This document shows, piece after piece, positions 9,530 through 21,595 of a stretch of 64,000 nt of DNA. Source of the stretch: Escallonia rubra (lineage: Eukaryota > Streptophyta > Magnoliopsida > Escalloniales > Escalloniaceae); contig JAVXUO010000560.1 of NCBI GenBank assembly GCA_033065855.1, forward strand, positions 62,001 through 126,000, written 5' to 3'. The notes under the pieces are model-generated. The model saw nothing but the letters and a program-made list of their open reading frames with translations. It was not told the DNA's origin and did no database searches. Within the stretch, counting starts at the first letter, position 1, and every line of letters begins with the position of its first letter. A program made the translations under genes and the position numbers.

Positions 9530-11748
9530 GGCTTCATTGTTTGAAGCAGGGAAGCGAATCGTAAGGCATATTTAACTACAAGGTTTTCAGGACCATGAAG
9601 GATTAAACCAGCTCCACTTTCGTTTGCATTAGAAGAACCATCCACATGGAGGGTCCAGGTGAAAGGCCTCTCCTGCTGGGGTAGCTGCTCCTCGTCTTCG
9701 ATGGGCAAAGTACACTCAACAATGAAGTCAGCGAGGGCTTGACCTTTGATAGAAGGTCGTGGCTTATAGTGGATGTCGAACTCCCCGAGTTCAATGGACC
9801 ACGGGACTAGTCGTCCTGAGACATCGGGCTTGTGGAGTATTCGCCGTAAGGGCTTGTCTGTGAGTACTGTTATGGAGTGAGACTGAAAGTATGGTCGAAG
9901 CTTGCGAGTTGCGATCAAGAGAGCGAATGCCAGTTTTTCTGTATCTGGATAACGCAACTCAACACCTTGTAGTACTTTGCTCACATAGTATATAGGGAGC
10001 TGCTTACTGTTCTGGTTACAGACAAGCACCGCACTTACAGCCGACTCCGCTATGGCCAAATACAAGAATAGCTCTTCCCCAGCAAGTGGTTTGGATAGGA
10101 GCGGGGGCGCCGTCAGATACTCTTTCAAGGCTTCAAAGGAATTTTGGCACTCGGCGGTCCACTCGAAGTTTTTAATGTTCTTCAAAGCTTTGAAGAAAGG
10201 CAAACATCTCTCAGCAGACTTAGAGAGAAATCTGCCAAGTGCCGCTATACGTCCAGTTAGTATCTGCACCTCTTTCACTCTCTTCGGAACGGTCATGTCT
10301 TGTATAGCTTTGATCTTTTCAGGATTGGCCTCTATGCCTCTGTATGAGACCATGAAGCCTAAGAACTTGCCTGATGAGACCCCGAATGCACACTTGGCCG
10401 GATTGAGCAGCATTTTGTATTTGCGCAAGAGATTAAAACATTCCTCAAGGTTGGCAATGTGATCAGCTGCACGAAGGCTTTTGACGAGCATGACGTCGAC
10501 ATAAACTTCCATGGTTTTACCTAGCAAAGGCTTAAAGATCTTATCAACAAGCCGTTGGTAGGTGGCACCTGCGTTCTTCAAGCCGAAGGGCATGACTTTG
10601 TAGCAAAAAAGACCTCCGTTGGTAATGAAGGCCATTTTTTCCACATCGTCGCCATGCATGCGAATCTGATTATAACCAGAGAAGGCATCCATGAAGCTAA
10701 GCAACTTATGCCACGAGGTGGCATCGATCAGTGTGTCGATGCGAGGCAGAGGATGGCTGTCCTTGGGGCAAGCCTTGTTCAAATCAGTGTAGTCAATGCA
10801 TATTCTCCACTTGTTCGTCCCAGCCTTTGGAACCATGACTACATTAGCCACCCATGCCGGATAGTCGATTTCAGCAATGAACTTTGCTTCTAGGAGCTTG
10901 TCAACCTCTTGCTTGATGATCGCTTGCCTTTTCGGTGCGAAGGATCACTTTTTCTGCTTCACCGGTTTACAGCGTGGATCAACTGAGAGGCGATGGGTCA
11001 TTATGGATGGATCTATTCCTGGCATATTTGCGGCGCTCCATGCGAAGACATCCGCATTTGAGCGAAGGAATGATACCAGTTGATCACGAAGAGCTGGGTC
11101 CAGCGTGTAACCTATCTTTAACTGGTGACTCTCGTCCGCTCCTAGTGTTATGGAGACAAGTTCTTCCACCGGCTCAGCTCGCCTGAAAGTGTGTTCGTCG
11201 GGCTGGTCTTCAATGGCAAGTGCCTCCTCTGCCTTGCACGAAGCCATGTAACACTTGCGTGCTATAGCTTGATCTCCCTTTGCTACCCCTATTCCGTTAG
11301 GAGTTGGGAATTTCATACACAGGTGAAACGTTGAGGCTATAGCTTGCAATTTGTTGAGGCCCCCTCGCCCTAATATTCCATTATAGGCTGACTTGATCTT
11401 GACTACCAGGAAGTCGATTGATTGCGTAGCTTGAAGTGGGTATGATCCAGCAACTACAGTGATGAGGATTACTCCTTCCACTGGCGCGGATGCTCCCGTG
11501 AAGCCATACAGTGGCGAGGAGACCGGACGGATTCGTTCTTTCGATATCTTCATTTGGGAGAATGCTTCCTCAAAGAGAATGTCCGCGGAGCTTCCTGTGT
11601 CCACTAAGATGCGTTTGATGACATACGTGTCTATTTGGATGGAGATAACCAGAGCGTCATCATGCGGGGTAATGACTTTCTCAAGATCTGTATCATCGAA
11701 ACTTATAATGGCGGGGGCCTTTGGGCACTTTGCTAGTCCCTACGTCAA
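9530..11748 (-). pseudogene. Tat element: protease, reverse transcriptase and first RNase H
   Basis: One minus-strand frame with a single internal stop (10945-10947). It holds the aspartic protease (ILVDTGSSADILF and later NGILGRGGLN), then an acidic linker, then the RT: NVVMVPKAGTNKWRICIDY, LSFMDAFSGYNQI, MPFGLKNAGATYQR and the catalytic box, here YVDVMLVKS. The canonical box is YVDD, so the second Asp is replaced by Val (codon at 10492-10494). The RT-linked RNase H follows (LLSKPLAGEELFLYLAIAESAVSAVL...YYVSKVLQG), then the second, archaeal-type RNase H beginning TLHVDGSSNANESGAGL. The frame is lost near 9545 within the run NNEAEYEAL. Confidence 0.88.
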
Positions 11749-12066
11749 ATTGACTTGCCCTGCGTAAGCCTTTCGAGCTGATCTTGAGGTTCCCCCAGCG
11801 CTTAGGCCTCCAGATATTGTGTTTATCACCGGGGGTTCCTTAGGGGCCGAATCGTCATGCCTTCTTTGACCCCCTCCCCGCTTACCTCCCTGGCGCTCAT
11901 TTGTCTTGACAAATTGTTTGAGGTGCCCTTTTGCAATAAGATTTTTGATCTCTCGCCGAAGAACTTTACATTCTTCAGTCATATGACCATGATCCTTATG
12001 GAATTTGCAATAGAGCTGGGCGTCTCTTCTATCGGCGGGCATTCTCATTGGCTTGGGCCACTTTAG
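11740..12066 (-). pseudogene. Tat element: gag C-terminal zinc knuckle segment
   Basis: Minus-strand piece with YCKFHKDHGHMTEECKVL, the C-x-x-H...H-x-x-x-x-C arrangement of Tat-lineage gag nucleocapsid regions, followed by a Gly/Arg-rich stretch (GGKRGGGQRR). It is in the same frame as the protease but separated from it by a TAG at about 11740. It is out of frame with the N-terminal gag region, so one frameshift lies between 12066 and 12114. Confidence 0.75.
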
Positions 12067-12113
12067 GATATCTTGGCCTTTGATCTGGTTGAGGATATGT
12101 TCCCGAGATGTTG

Positions 12114-13451
12114 TCAGAGGGGTGAAGTGTTTAGAGAGGGTCGTCCATGAGTGTTTGGGTTCATCGGGTATCTTCCCCTTCGGGCGATCACGCCTCTTCT
12201 GACCAGAAATTCTTTCATCTTGGTGGTGGTCATGGAATCTTCTTCAGCCCGGAGATATTTCTCTACTCGATCAAATAGGTCAGTCATATGCTCTGGGGGT
12301 CTTTTATTCAGTGATAAATGCAATGGTGTCCCCGGACGCACACTTCTTGCCATTGCCGCAAAAGTCACCCCTGAATCCAAATTGTCAATGAAGAGCTTCT
12401 CAGTGTTGAAGCGGGCGTAGTAAGATTTCAAGGACTCCTTGGGTCCTTGCACGATACAGAAAAGGGCCAAAGAGTTTTTCCTTTGTATCCGACTTGTTAA
12501 GAAATTGTTGCGGAAGGATTCCGCCAACTGGGCCCAGTAGGAGATAGAGCGGGGTGCGAGGTGTTGAAACCATACGTGTGCAGCTCTTTTCAGGGTTACC
12601 GGGAACGCTCGGCACATGATTTGGCCAGGGACTAAGTGTAGATTCATACTAGAAGTGAAACGAGCTAAGTGCTCCATGGGGTCTCCGGTGCCATCGTATG
12701 ATTCACATAGAGGCATCTTGAAGTTCTGCGGCGTAGGAAAGTGATCAACCTCGTCTGTGAATGGTCGCCCAACGATGACTGGGGCACTGGTGTATCGTTC
12801 GGCACGATGTTCACCAGGGTTATGATAAAAGTCCCTCCTGGTAGAATGAGCTTCATAAGAATTTTCTTCTTGTCTCCTGGACCTCGGGTTGTGCCGCTCA
12901 TCGTCGGATTGTCCATCTTCTACTTGTATTCGTTCCGGAGTCTTTGAGGTTCCTGGTTCCGCATGGAAATTTGATCGATGTTTAACTGGCTGCCTCCGCG
13001 TACCAGTCACATGTTGCTTGTTTGGAGGTTGCGGAGGTGGGTTGTCCACAGCTGCTTGTAACCGTTCGATGGATTGTTGCATAGTCCGAAGAACGGCCAT
13101 TAAGTCAGCTTGGTTGCTCATGACTGGTAACGTTGTGGTAGGTGCGGACACGTTGACAGTTTGGAGCGGGGGAAGGACAATGTTTATGGAGGGAGGAGCG
13201 ATTGTCACAGCGGGTGGAATTACCGTTGCGGGTATTGATGCTGTTGCGACGACATCTGACATTACTGCAGGAATTACAGGTACTGCAATAGCGGTGGTTC
13301 GTGCTACGGTAGTAGTTGTCGCAACCTTTTTGCCGCGACTGGAGGACGGTGATGCGGCTCCCCCATGAAGTGGATCACAGATTGGTGGCAAGGGTGAAAT
13401 TGGTGGATTTGCCCCACCTTGCTGAGCTGGTGGTGTGGGATTTTGAGACAT
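12114..13451 (-). pseudogene. Tat element: gag polyprotein, N-terminal and capsid part
   Basis: A 445-aa open frame starting with ATG 37 bp downstream of the primer-binding site. The first 150 residues are Pro-, Ala-, Thr- and Val-rich and of low complexity. A basic, Arg-rich linker follows, then the Retrotrans_gag core from about residue 250: LCESYDGTGDPMEHLARF, AFPVTLKRAAHVWFQHL and SLKSYYARFN. Gag forms the virus-like particle in which reverse transcription takes place. The frame itself is open, but loss of frame into the zinc-knuckle part makes the whole polyprotein non-functional. Confidence 0.85.
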
Positions 13452-13469
13452 AATCTATTCACGAATGTC

Positions 13470-13488
13470 GGTCCCACGGATGGCGCCA
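13470..13488 (-). promoter_or_regulatory. Primer-binding site of the Tat element
   Basis: On the minus strand, three bases after the LTR end, the sequence reads TGGCGCCATCCGTGGGACC. The first eight bases match the 3' end (with CCA) of tRNAs such as plant tRNA-Asp, used as primer by many plant Ty3/gypsy elements; the later bases have diverged. Confidence 0.7.
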
Positions 13489-13491
13489 AAA

Positions 13492-13898
13492 TGTTGTGGA
13501 TAGAACTCAGGACACGCTTCGTGAATAGACCTGCACAGCAAAACCGACACCGGTGACTCGCCGGAAGGATTTCCGGCAGGAAATCTCTGATGCTTAAGTC
13601 AGAATATGTTTGAGACTTAGTAAAGTGTAAGTTTAGCTCTCTTACCTACCTGACATATTCTTCCCCACTCCTTTTATAGGGCTCCCAGTTTAGTGGGGAG
13701 TTATTATGGGGTTGCCAGATTAATGGGGGGGTTACTCATCATTATGGACGGTTACTCCTTGTTAGTGTCTGGTTAATACCCCAGAGTTACTCCTGAGTAA
13801 TTCATCTTTACTCACTTCCATATTAATGGTGTGGCGGTTTTGATGTGTCTGGATGATGACACGTGGCCTCATCTTATAGGTGGTGTTTTTCCTTTACA
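13492..13898 (-). repeat. 5' LTR of the Tat element (407 bp)
   Basis: Read on the minus strand it begins TGTAAAGGAAAAACACC and ends ATCCACAACA, the TG...CA limits of LTRs, and stops three bases from the primer-binding site. It contains a CCACGTGTCATC G-box-like element (about 13857-13866) and a TATA box (CCTATAAAAGGAG, about 13670-13682), so transcription would start inside it towards gag. A second copy of this LTR was not found in the window. Confidence 0.75.
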
Positions 13899-14185
13899 TC
13901 AGGTGTCATCCTAGGAACCATGCTTGGCCGCAACATACTCACTGTGCACGGAGGAAGGGGAATGCCGCGCAGGTAATCTTCATCGTCGTCTTACTCTGCA
14001 TCATCGCTCTCTTCTCTCAAGAGTTGGACAAGCCTATTCCCACTCCATTGACAAGGGGGTGCTAACTCTACCTCGACAAATGTCGAATAGGGCCAAGGGC
14101 TAGTTAGCTAGGATAAGGTAGCAACTGGTATTCCTGTCAGCAGCTACTCACGTGTTGTCCTATCTAAAGCACCCCTCTTGTTTAC
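13899..14185. other. Unassigned sequence between Tat LTR and coding remnant
   Basis: No gene recognised. If the remnant at 14186-14640 is real, this is intron: a GGTAAAC donor on the minus strand lies at about 14188. The five bases next to the LTR (TCAGG) would be the target duplication, but no partner was located. Confidence 0.35.
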
Positions 14186-14640
14186 CTCTAGGAGTGGAAT
14201 GTCAAGAATTCGAGGCCCCAACCAAGCGTGATGTTGTGGTAGCCCTGCTCACCCAGATTGAATATTCTGAAGGTAAAGGCCAACCAACAATGCCCGACTC
14301 CTTATAGTAAGCTCCTCGGCATAGCGTGCCTCAGTTTACCACTTCGCGATTGTGCCCTGAATCACAAGAAAAAGGAAAGCGTGTGATAGATGTTATAAAA
14401 AGAGAGTAAATGTAGGAAGCTAGGAGAGTTACCAATCGCTGAGTGTAGTTTTTTATACAATCGCGATAAACCTCTGTAGATAGGCCCGTACGTTGCTCCC
14501 TCCAGTTCCACCAGCACATCGCCAGCTCCATGACCTTGAACTTCTTACCAAATGAAACATGAACTTGTGTTAGTGCAGACTTATTAGAGTATGCATTCCA
14601 GGAAATAAGAATCCCATAAGAAAGATAAAACACGTGAAAA
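14186..14640 (-). pseudogene. Unrecognised minus-strand exon remnants
   Basis: Two exon-like pieces on the minus strand. The upstream one encodes FGKKFKVMELAMCWWNWREQR and ends in a GTAACTCTCC donor near 14434. After an acceptor TTGTGATTCAG near 14358 the next piece reads GTIAKW, stop, then TEARYAEELTIRSRALLVGL, and reaches a second donor GAGGTAAAC near 14188. Stops at the start and inside the second piece indicate a pseudogene. The Trp-rich piece vaguely recalls the tail of plant LINE or plant mobile-domain proteins, but I cannot assign it. It may be the upstream half of the fragment at 4493-4876. Confidence 0.3.
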
Positions 14641-14688
14641 ATGAAAGTTATAGTTGCTAGAACATGTTTCTAATTACGTTAAAATTAA

Positions 14689-15209
14689 GGTAGCGTTTTG
14701 AAATCACTTAAGTTTCCAGTTTTTTCTCCAGTTTTGTAAACTGATGAAAAAAGAATGCATTTGGCACATGGTTGTTTTTGAAAACTTCCATTTTGAAGTT
14801 TTGACTTTCCATGGTTTTTGTTTTGAGACCGCTACCGCCGCCAAAGAAAAAACTAAAAAAAAAAAAAACTGGGTAATTTAACATCTAAAAGAAAAAACTC
14901 AAAATAAAAACTGTGTAATTAAACACCTATTTATTTTTATAAAAAATAAAAACTAAACTAGTTTTGGTTTTTATTTTGAAAAAAAAAGCATATGGCACAT
15001 AGTTTTCGTTATTTTTTTTCTCTTCAGTTTTGAAAACATGGCTATTTTTTAAAACTTCAATTTTAGAGTTTTAGATTTCTAGTTTTGGTTTTTATTTTGA
15101 GACCACCGTCACCGTCACCAAAGAAAAAAGTCATAATAAAAACTGTATAATTAGACACCTAGTTTAGTTTTTATTTTTTTAGAAACTGTAAGTGATTTCA
15201 AACAGACCC
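14689..15209. mobile_element. Non-autonomous TIR element, about 520 bp
   Basis: The left end GGTAGCGTTTTGAAATCACT and the reverse complement of the right end, GGGTCTGTTTGAAATCACTT, form an imperfect terminal inverted repeat. The interior consists of repeated AGTTTTGGTTTTTATTTTGA modules in both orientations and two CCGCTACCGCCGCC / CCACCGTCACCGTC spacers. There is no coding capacity. No convincing target duplication was seen, so the superfamily is left open. The inside resembles the insertion at 54821-55262. Confidence 0.6.
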
Positions 15210-15603
15210 AAATCTCAAAAGCGGGAAGAAAAGAAGTATCTAAAACGTAAACGATTTGGTTTGGCTAAAATCCAAGAAATAGGTTGAACTGACGGGATGC
15301 CGAAGAGCTCAAAATGGTACAATATCCAGAGATAGGTTGAGCTGGTGTCCCACATGGGTTGAACCTATCTAGAGAACTGGTTCAACCCACCACATGGATT
15401 GAACAGACTTTGTATTAGTTTTCTTTTCTTATTTTAGCTTTGAACTGTCACAAGTCTTTGCCTCGGACATTTTTTAAATTTGACTGATATTATCAATTAA
15501 ATACTAAGTCACCACCTAAAACAAGAACTTTTCTAGCTTTAACAGCTTCGAATCTTTGTTCTTGGTTTCCACCGGATTCTGCTAAAGATAAAAACAAGTG
15601 GCC
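15210..15603. other. Intergenic, nothing recognised
   Basis: AT-rich sequence with a local repeat of GATAGGTTGA / GGTTGAAC units at about 15270-15410. No gene or element was recognised. Confidence 0.5.
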
Positions 15604-18600
15604 ATAGTTTTAACATCACGCAGAACCGGATACATAAAATCCATTCATTTTTCATCCAGAGCCAACTTCCTCACCACATTTTTTTACTGTCTGAGCTGAT
15701 CTTTGCTTGAGACTATCCATGCCGTTGCCATTGAGCCCATGAAACATGCTCTGCTCTGCACAGGCTGCATACCAGCTCCTTGTACAAAAAATCTCAATCC
15801 AGCTGCCTTGAGTTCCTTTTCCTGCATACATGTACTTGCCCTGGATGCTTAATGACTTCCTAGACAAGAGGGGCTAGAATGATGGCCTTGCTAGACTTTT
15901 GTGCCTTCTTAACACCAGACCAACTTCTTTCCCTCCTGCACAAATTTTACTTCGCGTTCAGTATTGCAGCGGTAAAATTGTCCTTTTAGTCGCATTGATT
16001 AGTATTATTCTAAAAAAGACCAGTTTAAAGGATAAATTTAGTTCGAACGCCATTTTATCCTTCGCATGAAACTATTAGGTATGACCATTTCATAGATTAA
16101 GACACGCCAGAGGTGGTCGGTACAAATTTATCTTAATGATGATAGCAATCTCCATTGAAACCCAACAACTATTCTTTTTAAACTCTTGGACCATCAGAAT
16201 CAAGAGAATTGAAAATAAAAAAAGTCTCAGCCAATCACTATAGTTTGGTATGCAAAATTAATTGTGAAAAGTGTTTCTCATTACTGTGTTACTTCATAAA
16301 AGAAAACTCAAGCAAAAAAATACTCCCAAAAAAAATAAAAAAAAGACATGCATATAACAGCACATAAGAATCACTATCTAAAGGCGTGTAACACACGACC
16401 AAGAGCTGCAACACTGTGTAACACCTTGCCTTTATTGATAACACAGTTTTTATATTTTTTTCACACTCTTCATCTGCCGCAAATGCTTATATCTGGTCGT
16501 TAACGCACTTTTTAACAACAAAAATAGAGTGTAGAAGTAAATCCAACAAAAATTGAGTGTGGAAATAGACTTTCTTTTATATGTAAATTATGCAATGGGA
16601 ACACACTGAAAAAAATCCCCAACAAACAACCAAGAAGAGAGAACGAAAACACATGGGCAGTTCCGAAGTAATGTTTGTTGAGTCTAAACGCTAAGCCTTA
16701 TAATTCTTGCGTCTCGGGGATGAATTATCGTTCAAGCTTTGATTTGACCATTGACCAAAGTGAGTAAAAGGAAAATGAAGGCTGGCTGCATGGAAGATGC
16801 TTTGAAAAGGACGATGACCAACACCACCAACTTTCTTCAGTTGCGAGAAAATGTATAGAAATTGTGGTGGGTCCGTGGCTTCCACTAGGTAGAAGATGGC
16901 TCCCTTCATAGTTCAATTACTGTATCATTACTAAGTTTGACGAGTAATCACGTTTTGCACTGCTCTACTCGAAAATCTAATCAGCAACTGGGTATGTTAA
17001 CAACAAAGCAGCTACACTTGCGGTAACTCCGATCCATAAAATCCGTAATAGAGAAAAAAGTGCTCAACAACTTTGAGAGAAACATAGCAAACTCGGCCCT
17101 ACTCTCCGATTCAATTCAAGTCATAGAAAAGTTCTCAAATTGTAGGTGTGGGGTTTGGGGCTTGGGGTGTGGGTGGCTCTTTCTTTAACGGGTCAGTGGA
17201 CTGCGATTTAGGCTCCAACATTATCTTGTAGTGTCTAGATGTAGACAAAAGTTTGTGGCATCAATTACTTGCACAGTGCTTGTGTCCATGATTTCCGGTT
17301 AGTGCATATTCTCTCTGTCGGTTTTAAACTGAAGGGATTCAATGAGAGAATTTTTTTAAGATAAGAAAAATAGAAGATAAGAAAAATAGGTGGATTGAAA
17401 TCCTCATGTATGTGTATATATATATAATTTTATTTTTCTTATTGTGTTTTTTGGGGAATTTTTTTTTTCTACTCTCAATTAAGAAGGATCAGAGAAGTAA
17501 AGCGTGGTAAGGTGATTCCGAGCAATTAATTAATTGATGGTGACAACGCAGTTTGGTGATGATTATTGTAGCGGTACTAGCCATGTGATTGTGGTGTCCA
17601 TGGTGATTGTGGTGTCCATGGTGGTCCATGGTGGTTGGTACACACAATTTTGATTATGATTGCGTAGGTACAAAATGATTATGATTGCGTAGGTACTGAA
17701 AGATCAATAAAATTTTTACTTTTCATTACTTTTTATTGTTCTTTTTAGTAGTCTTTGTAACTATAGTCGTGCTGCACATATTAATTCAAGGATGTCAAAA
17801 CAAGATTTCTTTTGAGATGGTTTTTGGAAAAAAGTGGTTGCTTATCTTAAAACATGATAGTTATGTGATACTCCTCGTTCTAGGATGGCCGTATTTAATG
17901 TACTACACTCTAACTCTCTTTTAAGGTGTTAGATTCAGGAATTGCAATTTTCACATTAACAATGTGTTTGCACCAACAAATATATTTTTTCAATAATGAC
18001 TTGTCTTTGATTAAGTGTCAATAAATGGCATTATTTTTTGTTATGATTTGTGGAAAGGAGATGATGGTGGATTGAAATCTCAAAATTATTTTCTCATGGA
18101 AGAAACTAACTCAAGTTAAATGTGTTCCGGTGTGTAGTTACCCATTTAGGAGAAGCTATTTTCTAAGTGATAGTGGAGTACTTTTTAAGTTGGTAGTTTA
18201 TCTTTTATGTGTAAGTTATTTTCTACATCTAGTGTGTAGTACAAATATCAGATGCAAGACCCAAAGAAGGAAATAACTCAATTTCCAGACAAATACGACT
18301 TGATTTCAAGTCTTTCTTCTTTCATTTAAGATTTTATATTTTAGATGTTTTGCTCGCTATCGGTATAGACCCAATTGTTCATTGTAAACACTGATCATTA
18401 TTTAAAGGCTTTTTTCTTCTCTTGCGCCTAGTCTTTTTGCTTTTGTTTGAGTTTATGTTCTTGTCAAAAATATTATTTTCAGAAATGTTTTCAAGTAAAA
18501 GGTACAAAAGAACTCATTCATAAGTTGAAAGTTTGCGTGCAAATGCAGGCACGATGCGCTTATTTGTACTGTCCATGTGTAACTTAAAACTTATATGTGA

Positions 18601-19905
18601 GAGATGCATAACCGGAACTGCCAATCCCCATAAAATAAAACAAATGGTAGCTTCAAAATATTACTAAATTACTACATCACGAAACATTGTTTTCATTACC
18701 TATCAAGTTCCCACCAAAGCTTTAGCCCAAAATAAGCTCAACCAAGTAAGAAGCCAATCAGACTTGATCTCAGGTCAAGTCAATAATTCAGTCAATCCTC
18801 TCCCAGCAGCCATGTAATTTCCAAGTAGGACCTTAATTGACAACCCTCTACAGCAATCTAAGCATTACCAAAAAGCCAACCCCGAACCCCTCACTCCCAC
18901 CCAAGGTCCCCTTCCCATACCCCCATCCCCTGCCACGTCCACCCGAAAAGACACGCACTCTCCTCGTACACACGCACACCCACACACCTAGCAGCCTCTC
19001 TATAAATTCAGGCTCCATAACACCACTTCACGTACCACCCAAAACCTCTCTCTCGCATACACACATAATTCACCTCTGCTCTTGGCATATCCTAATAGGC
19101 ACACAACTCAAACATGGCACAACCCAGCTCCAGTTTGGTGTTCAAAGTGACAAGGCATGAACACGAGCTGGTGGTTCCAGCAAAACCCACCCCCAATGAA
19201 CACAAGCTACTCTCGGACATCGATGACCAAGAAGGCCTTCGCTTCCAAATCCCCGTCATACAGTTTTATCGCAACAATGATCACCCTTTTACGGGAGGCA
19301 GGGACCCGGTTAAGGTCATTAGGGAGGCACTGGCGCAGACACTCGTGTTCTACTACCCGTTTGCCGGCCGGCTCAGGGAAGGCCCCCGAGGGAAACTTAT
19401 CGTAGACTGCAGTGGCGAAGGTGTCATGTTTATCGAGGCTGATGCCGACGTTACCCTCGAACAATTTGGCGACGCGCTTCAACCTCCATTTCCGTGCTTG
19501 GAGGAGCTTCTCTATGACGTTCCTGGCTCTCAAGGAGTCCTCAACTCTCCTTTACTCCTAATTCAGGTACACATATATTTTTTTTTTAACTGGGCATGAT
19601 ATAAGTTGTTGGAGCTTTGAATATTTTTTTTTTGTGGTGGAAATTAACACCACAGAAGGTACTAAACTTTGTTGGAGTGAAGCTTATTAGTCCCATTAAA
19701 GTCCAACGTCGATCATACATGGGACTGGGATCAATTATTATGTTTGGTGGCATTTTCTTAGTTATTCTTGAACATATTTTAGGGTTCTTAGTTATTCTTG
19801 AACATATTTTAGGGTTCGACACTATAGTATTGGATACCAGACTTTAATAAATTCCATTCGTGACTTTATTCGTTCATGTAAAAGTGGCATTATTTTGAGT
19901 TTAAA
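15604..19905 (+). repeat. Duplicated segment, copy 1
   Basis: This 4.3-kb stretch, from ATAGTTTTAACATCACGC to the first third of the BAHD intron, is repeated in the same orientation at 51296-56370 with high similarity. It includes about 3.5 kb of 5' flank, the promoter and exon 1. Upstream of the promoter I found no gene; short frames such as 15652-15867 and 16691-16909 look incidental. The copy lacks the solo LTR, the 442-bp insertion and the palindromes found in copy 2, and so represents the ancestral arrangement. A 30-bp unit is tandemly doubled in its intron at 19757-19816. Confidence 0.93.
19001..19008 (+). promoter_or_regulatory. TATA box of the BAHD gene
   Basis: CTCTCTATAAATTCAGG, with TATAAATT about 110 bp upstream of the ATG. 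The surrounding leader is C-rich with ACACACACC runs. The same box is conserved in copy 2 at 55515. Confidence 0.7.
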
Positions 19906-21595
19906 AAATTTAATTTTAGAAAACTAAATTTGTTTTTGGACGAGTAAATAGTATTTTTTCCCCATAGTACGTAATTAAGAATAAGCACCAAAAGATTTTA
20001 ATTTGTGTTATTGAAGTAAGAAGGTGGTCTCTTTTTTTTAACAGCATTCACAAAAGAAATATGGTCGCTTCTAAATAAGATGGATGGAATAGATGACTTT
20101 CATTTAAAGTAAATGAAAACCTGAGAGAGTTGGATGCAAGGATTAAAAAATGTTGGTTGAGATGTTGCTTGCACCTCTTGGCTGGAGTTGGGTTTGGCTA
20201 GGTGTGAATTATTGTCCCCCGAGTTTAAAATAGTCAAAGTTCCTATAGCAATAATTGATTTTTAATATAACTCAAAATACTTGAGATTGACTTCAAACGA
20301 ACATATACACATTCATTTCAGCATTTGAGCTCCATAACCGACACGAAACAGTAAAAGAAATGACAATTCAGGGGCTTTTGGCGACAAAATTAAGGTTTAA
20401 ACAATAATCAATTAAACTCAAATATCAATTCTCGTACTGTATTATATTTCATTTATCTACGTTGTGTGGTTCTCAAACCGTACATGTGCCGAGTGGACTT
20501 TGAGTTGGGCAGCACCAATTATTTAACTATTTCTGCCCAGGAAAAAAAAACTTGATTTCATGTTCTTCGCCATAAGAAGTAGAATAGAGACACTTATGTT
20601 ATTATTCAACAGTGTTCATTGAGGATAATCCCTTTCTAATGGCAATATCAATCTGACAGGTGACCCGTCTTGCGTGTGGGGGCTTCATCTTTGCTTTACG
20701 CCTGAATCACACCATGAGTGATGCACCTGGACTGGTCCAGTTCATGACAGCACTAGGCGAAATGGCACGAGGTGCACCGGTCCCATCGATTCCACCAGTG
20801 TGGCAAAGAGAGCTACTTCTTGCCAGAGATCCACCAATGGTGACATGCACGCACCATGAGTACGACGATGTTCCAGATACAAAAGGCACTCTCATGGCAC
20901 TGGACGACATGGCCCATCGCTCTTTCTTCTTCGGTCCCGCAGAAATAACTGCCCTTCGCAAGTTCGTCCCACGCCACCTGCGCAAGTGCACCACATTCGA
21001 GGTGCTGACTGCATGTCTATGGCGCTGTCGAACCATTGCCATCCGGCCAGACCCAGAAGAAGAGGTGCGCATCATTTGCATTAACAACGCCCGGGCCAAG
21101 TTTAACCCTCCTCTCCCAGTTGGATACTACGGCAATGCGTTTGCTTTCCCGGTGGCACTGACAACTACAAGGAAGCTATGTCACAATCCGCTGGGGTACG
21201 CATTGGAACTTGTGATGAAGGCCAAGACCGATGTCACAGAGGAGTACATGAGATCGGTTGCAGACTTAATGGAGACTAAAGGGAGACCTCATTTCGCGGT
21301 GGTGCGGAGCTATCTCGTATCGGACGTGACTCGGGCAGGATTTAGGGAGGTGGATTTTGGATGGGGCAAGGCGGCTTATGGCGGACCGGCCAAGGGCGGG
21401 GTGGGTGCCATCCCTGGTGTGGCCAGCTTCTACATACCGTTCACAAACAAGAAGCGTGAAAATGGTATTGTTGTGCCCATATGCCTGCCTGCCGCAGCAA
21501 TGGAAAGATTTCTGGTGGAGCTGGATTGCATGTTGAAAGATAACGATCAAGTGCCCGATTCTAAGACCTCCACCTTCATCACTTCTGCTCTGTGA
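19114..21595 (+). CDS. BEBT: BAHD acyltransferase, benzyl alcohol O-benzoyltransferase-like; intact, two exons
   Basis: Exon 1 is 19114-19566 and exon 2 is 20660-21595. The intron (19567-20659, 1,093 bp) has GT-AG ends (CAG|GTACAC ... GACAG|GTGACC) in phase 0, giving 462 aa, the normal family length. Enzymes of this clade transfer an acyl group (benzoyl, acetyl or similar) from acyl-CoA to an alcohol in the cytosol, making volatile or defence esters. Visible motifs: YPFAGRLRE at residues 81-89; the catalytic HTMSD (HxxxD) at 168-172, where His is the general base; and the structural DFGWG at 383-387. The single intron just before VTRLxCGGF is the usual BAHD position. The closest relatives by motif are the BEBT/HSR201 and alcohol acyltransferase proteins; the true substrate cannot be read from sequence. 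There is no signal peptide. It is the only intact host gene here. Confidence 0.93.

Larger units (their letters stand above)
5105..13898 (-). mobile_element. Ty3/gypsy retrotransposon, Tat lineage, minus orientation, one LTR seen
   Basis: Reading on the minus strand: 5' LTR (13898 to 13492), primer-binding site, gag, protease, reverse transcriptase, RNase H and integrase, ending near 7979. An oppositely oriented extra ORF (5618-7688) and a tandem-repeat array (5105-5292) follow. This order, with an antisense ORF between integrase and the 3' LTR and tandem repeats in the 3' region, is characteristic of Tat-lineage plant elements. Several frameshifts and stops make it inactive. No matching 3' LTR was found to the left, so the left limit is provisional and that end has probably been lost or rearranged. 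Confidence 0.8.

Noticed and set aside
10052..10893. Plus-strand frames of 112-136 aa inside the Tat polymerase
   Set aside because: Shadows of the minus-strand RT frame, whose motifs are unmistakable.
4431..13930. Inverted similarity GCATGTTCCTAGG / CCTAGGAACCATGC at the two sides of the Tat element
   Set aside because: Short and centred on a palindromic CCTAGG. It does not extend and fits no terminal structure.
19207..19533. Minus-strand 108-aa frame in BAHD exon 1 (also 55624-56049)
   Set aside because: Antisense shadow of a conserved coding exon. It is conserved between copies only because the sense exon is.
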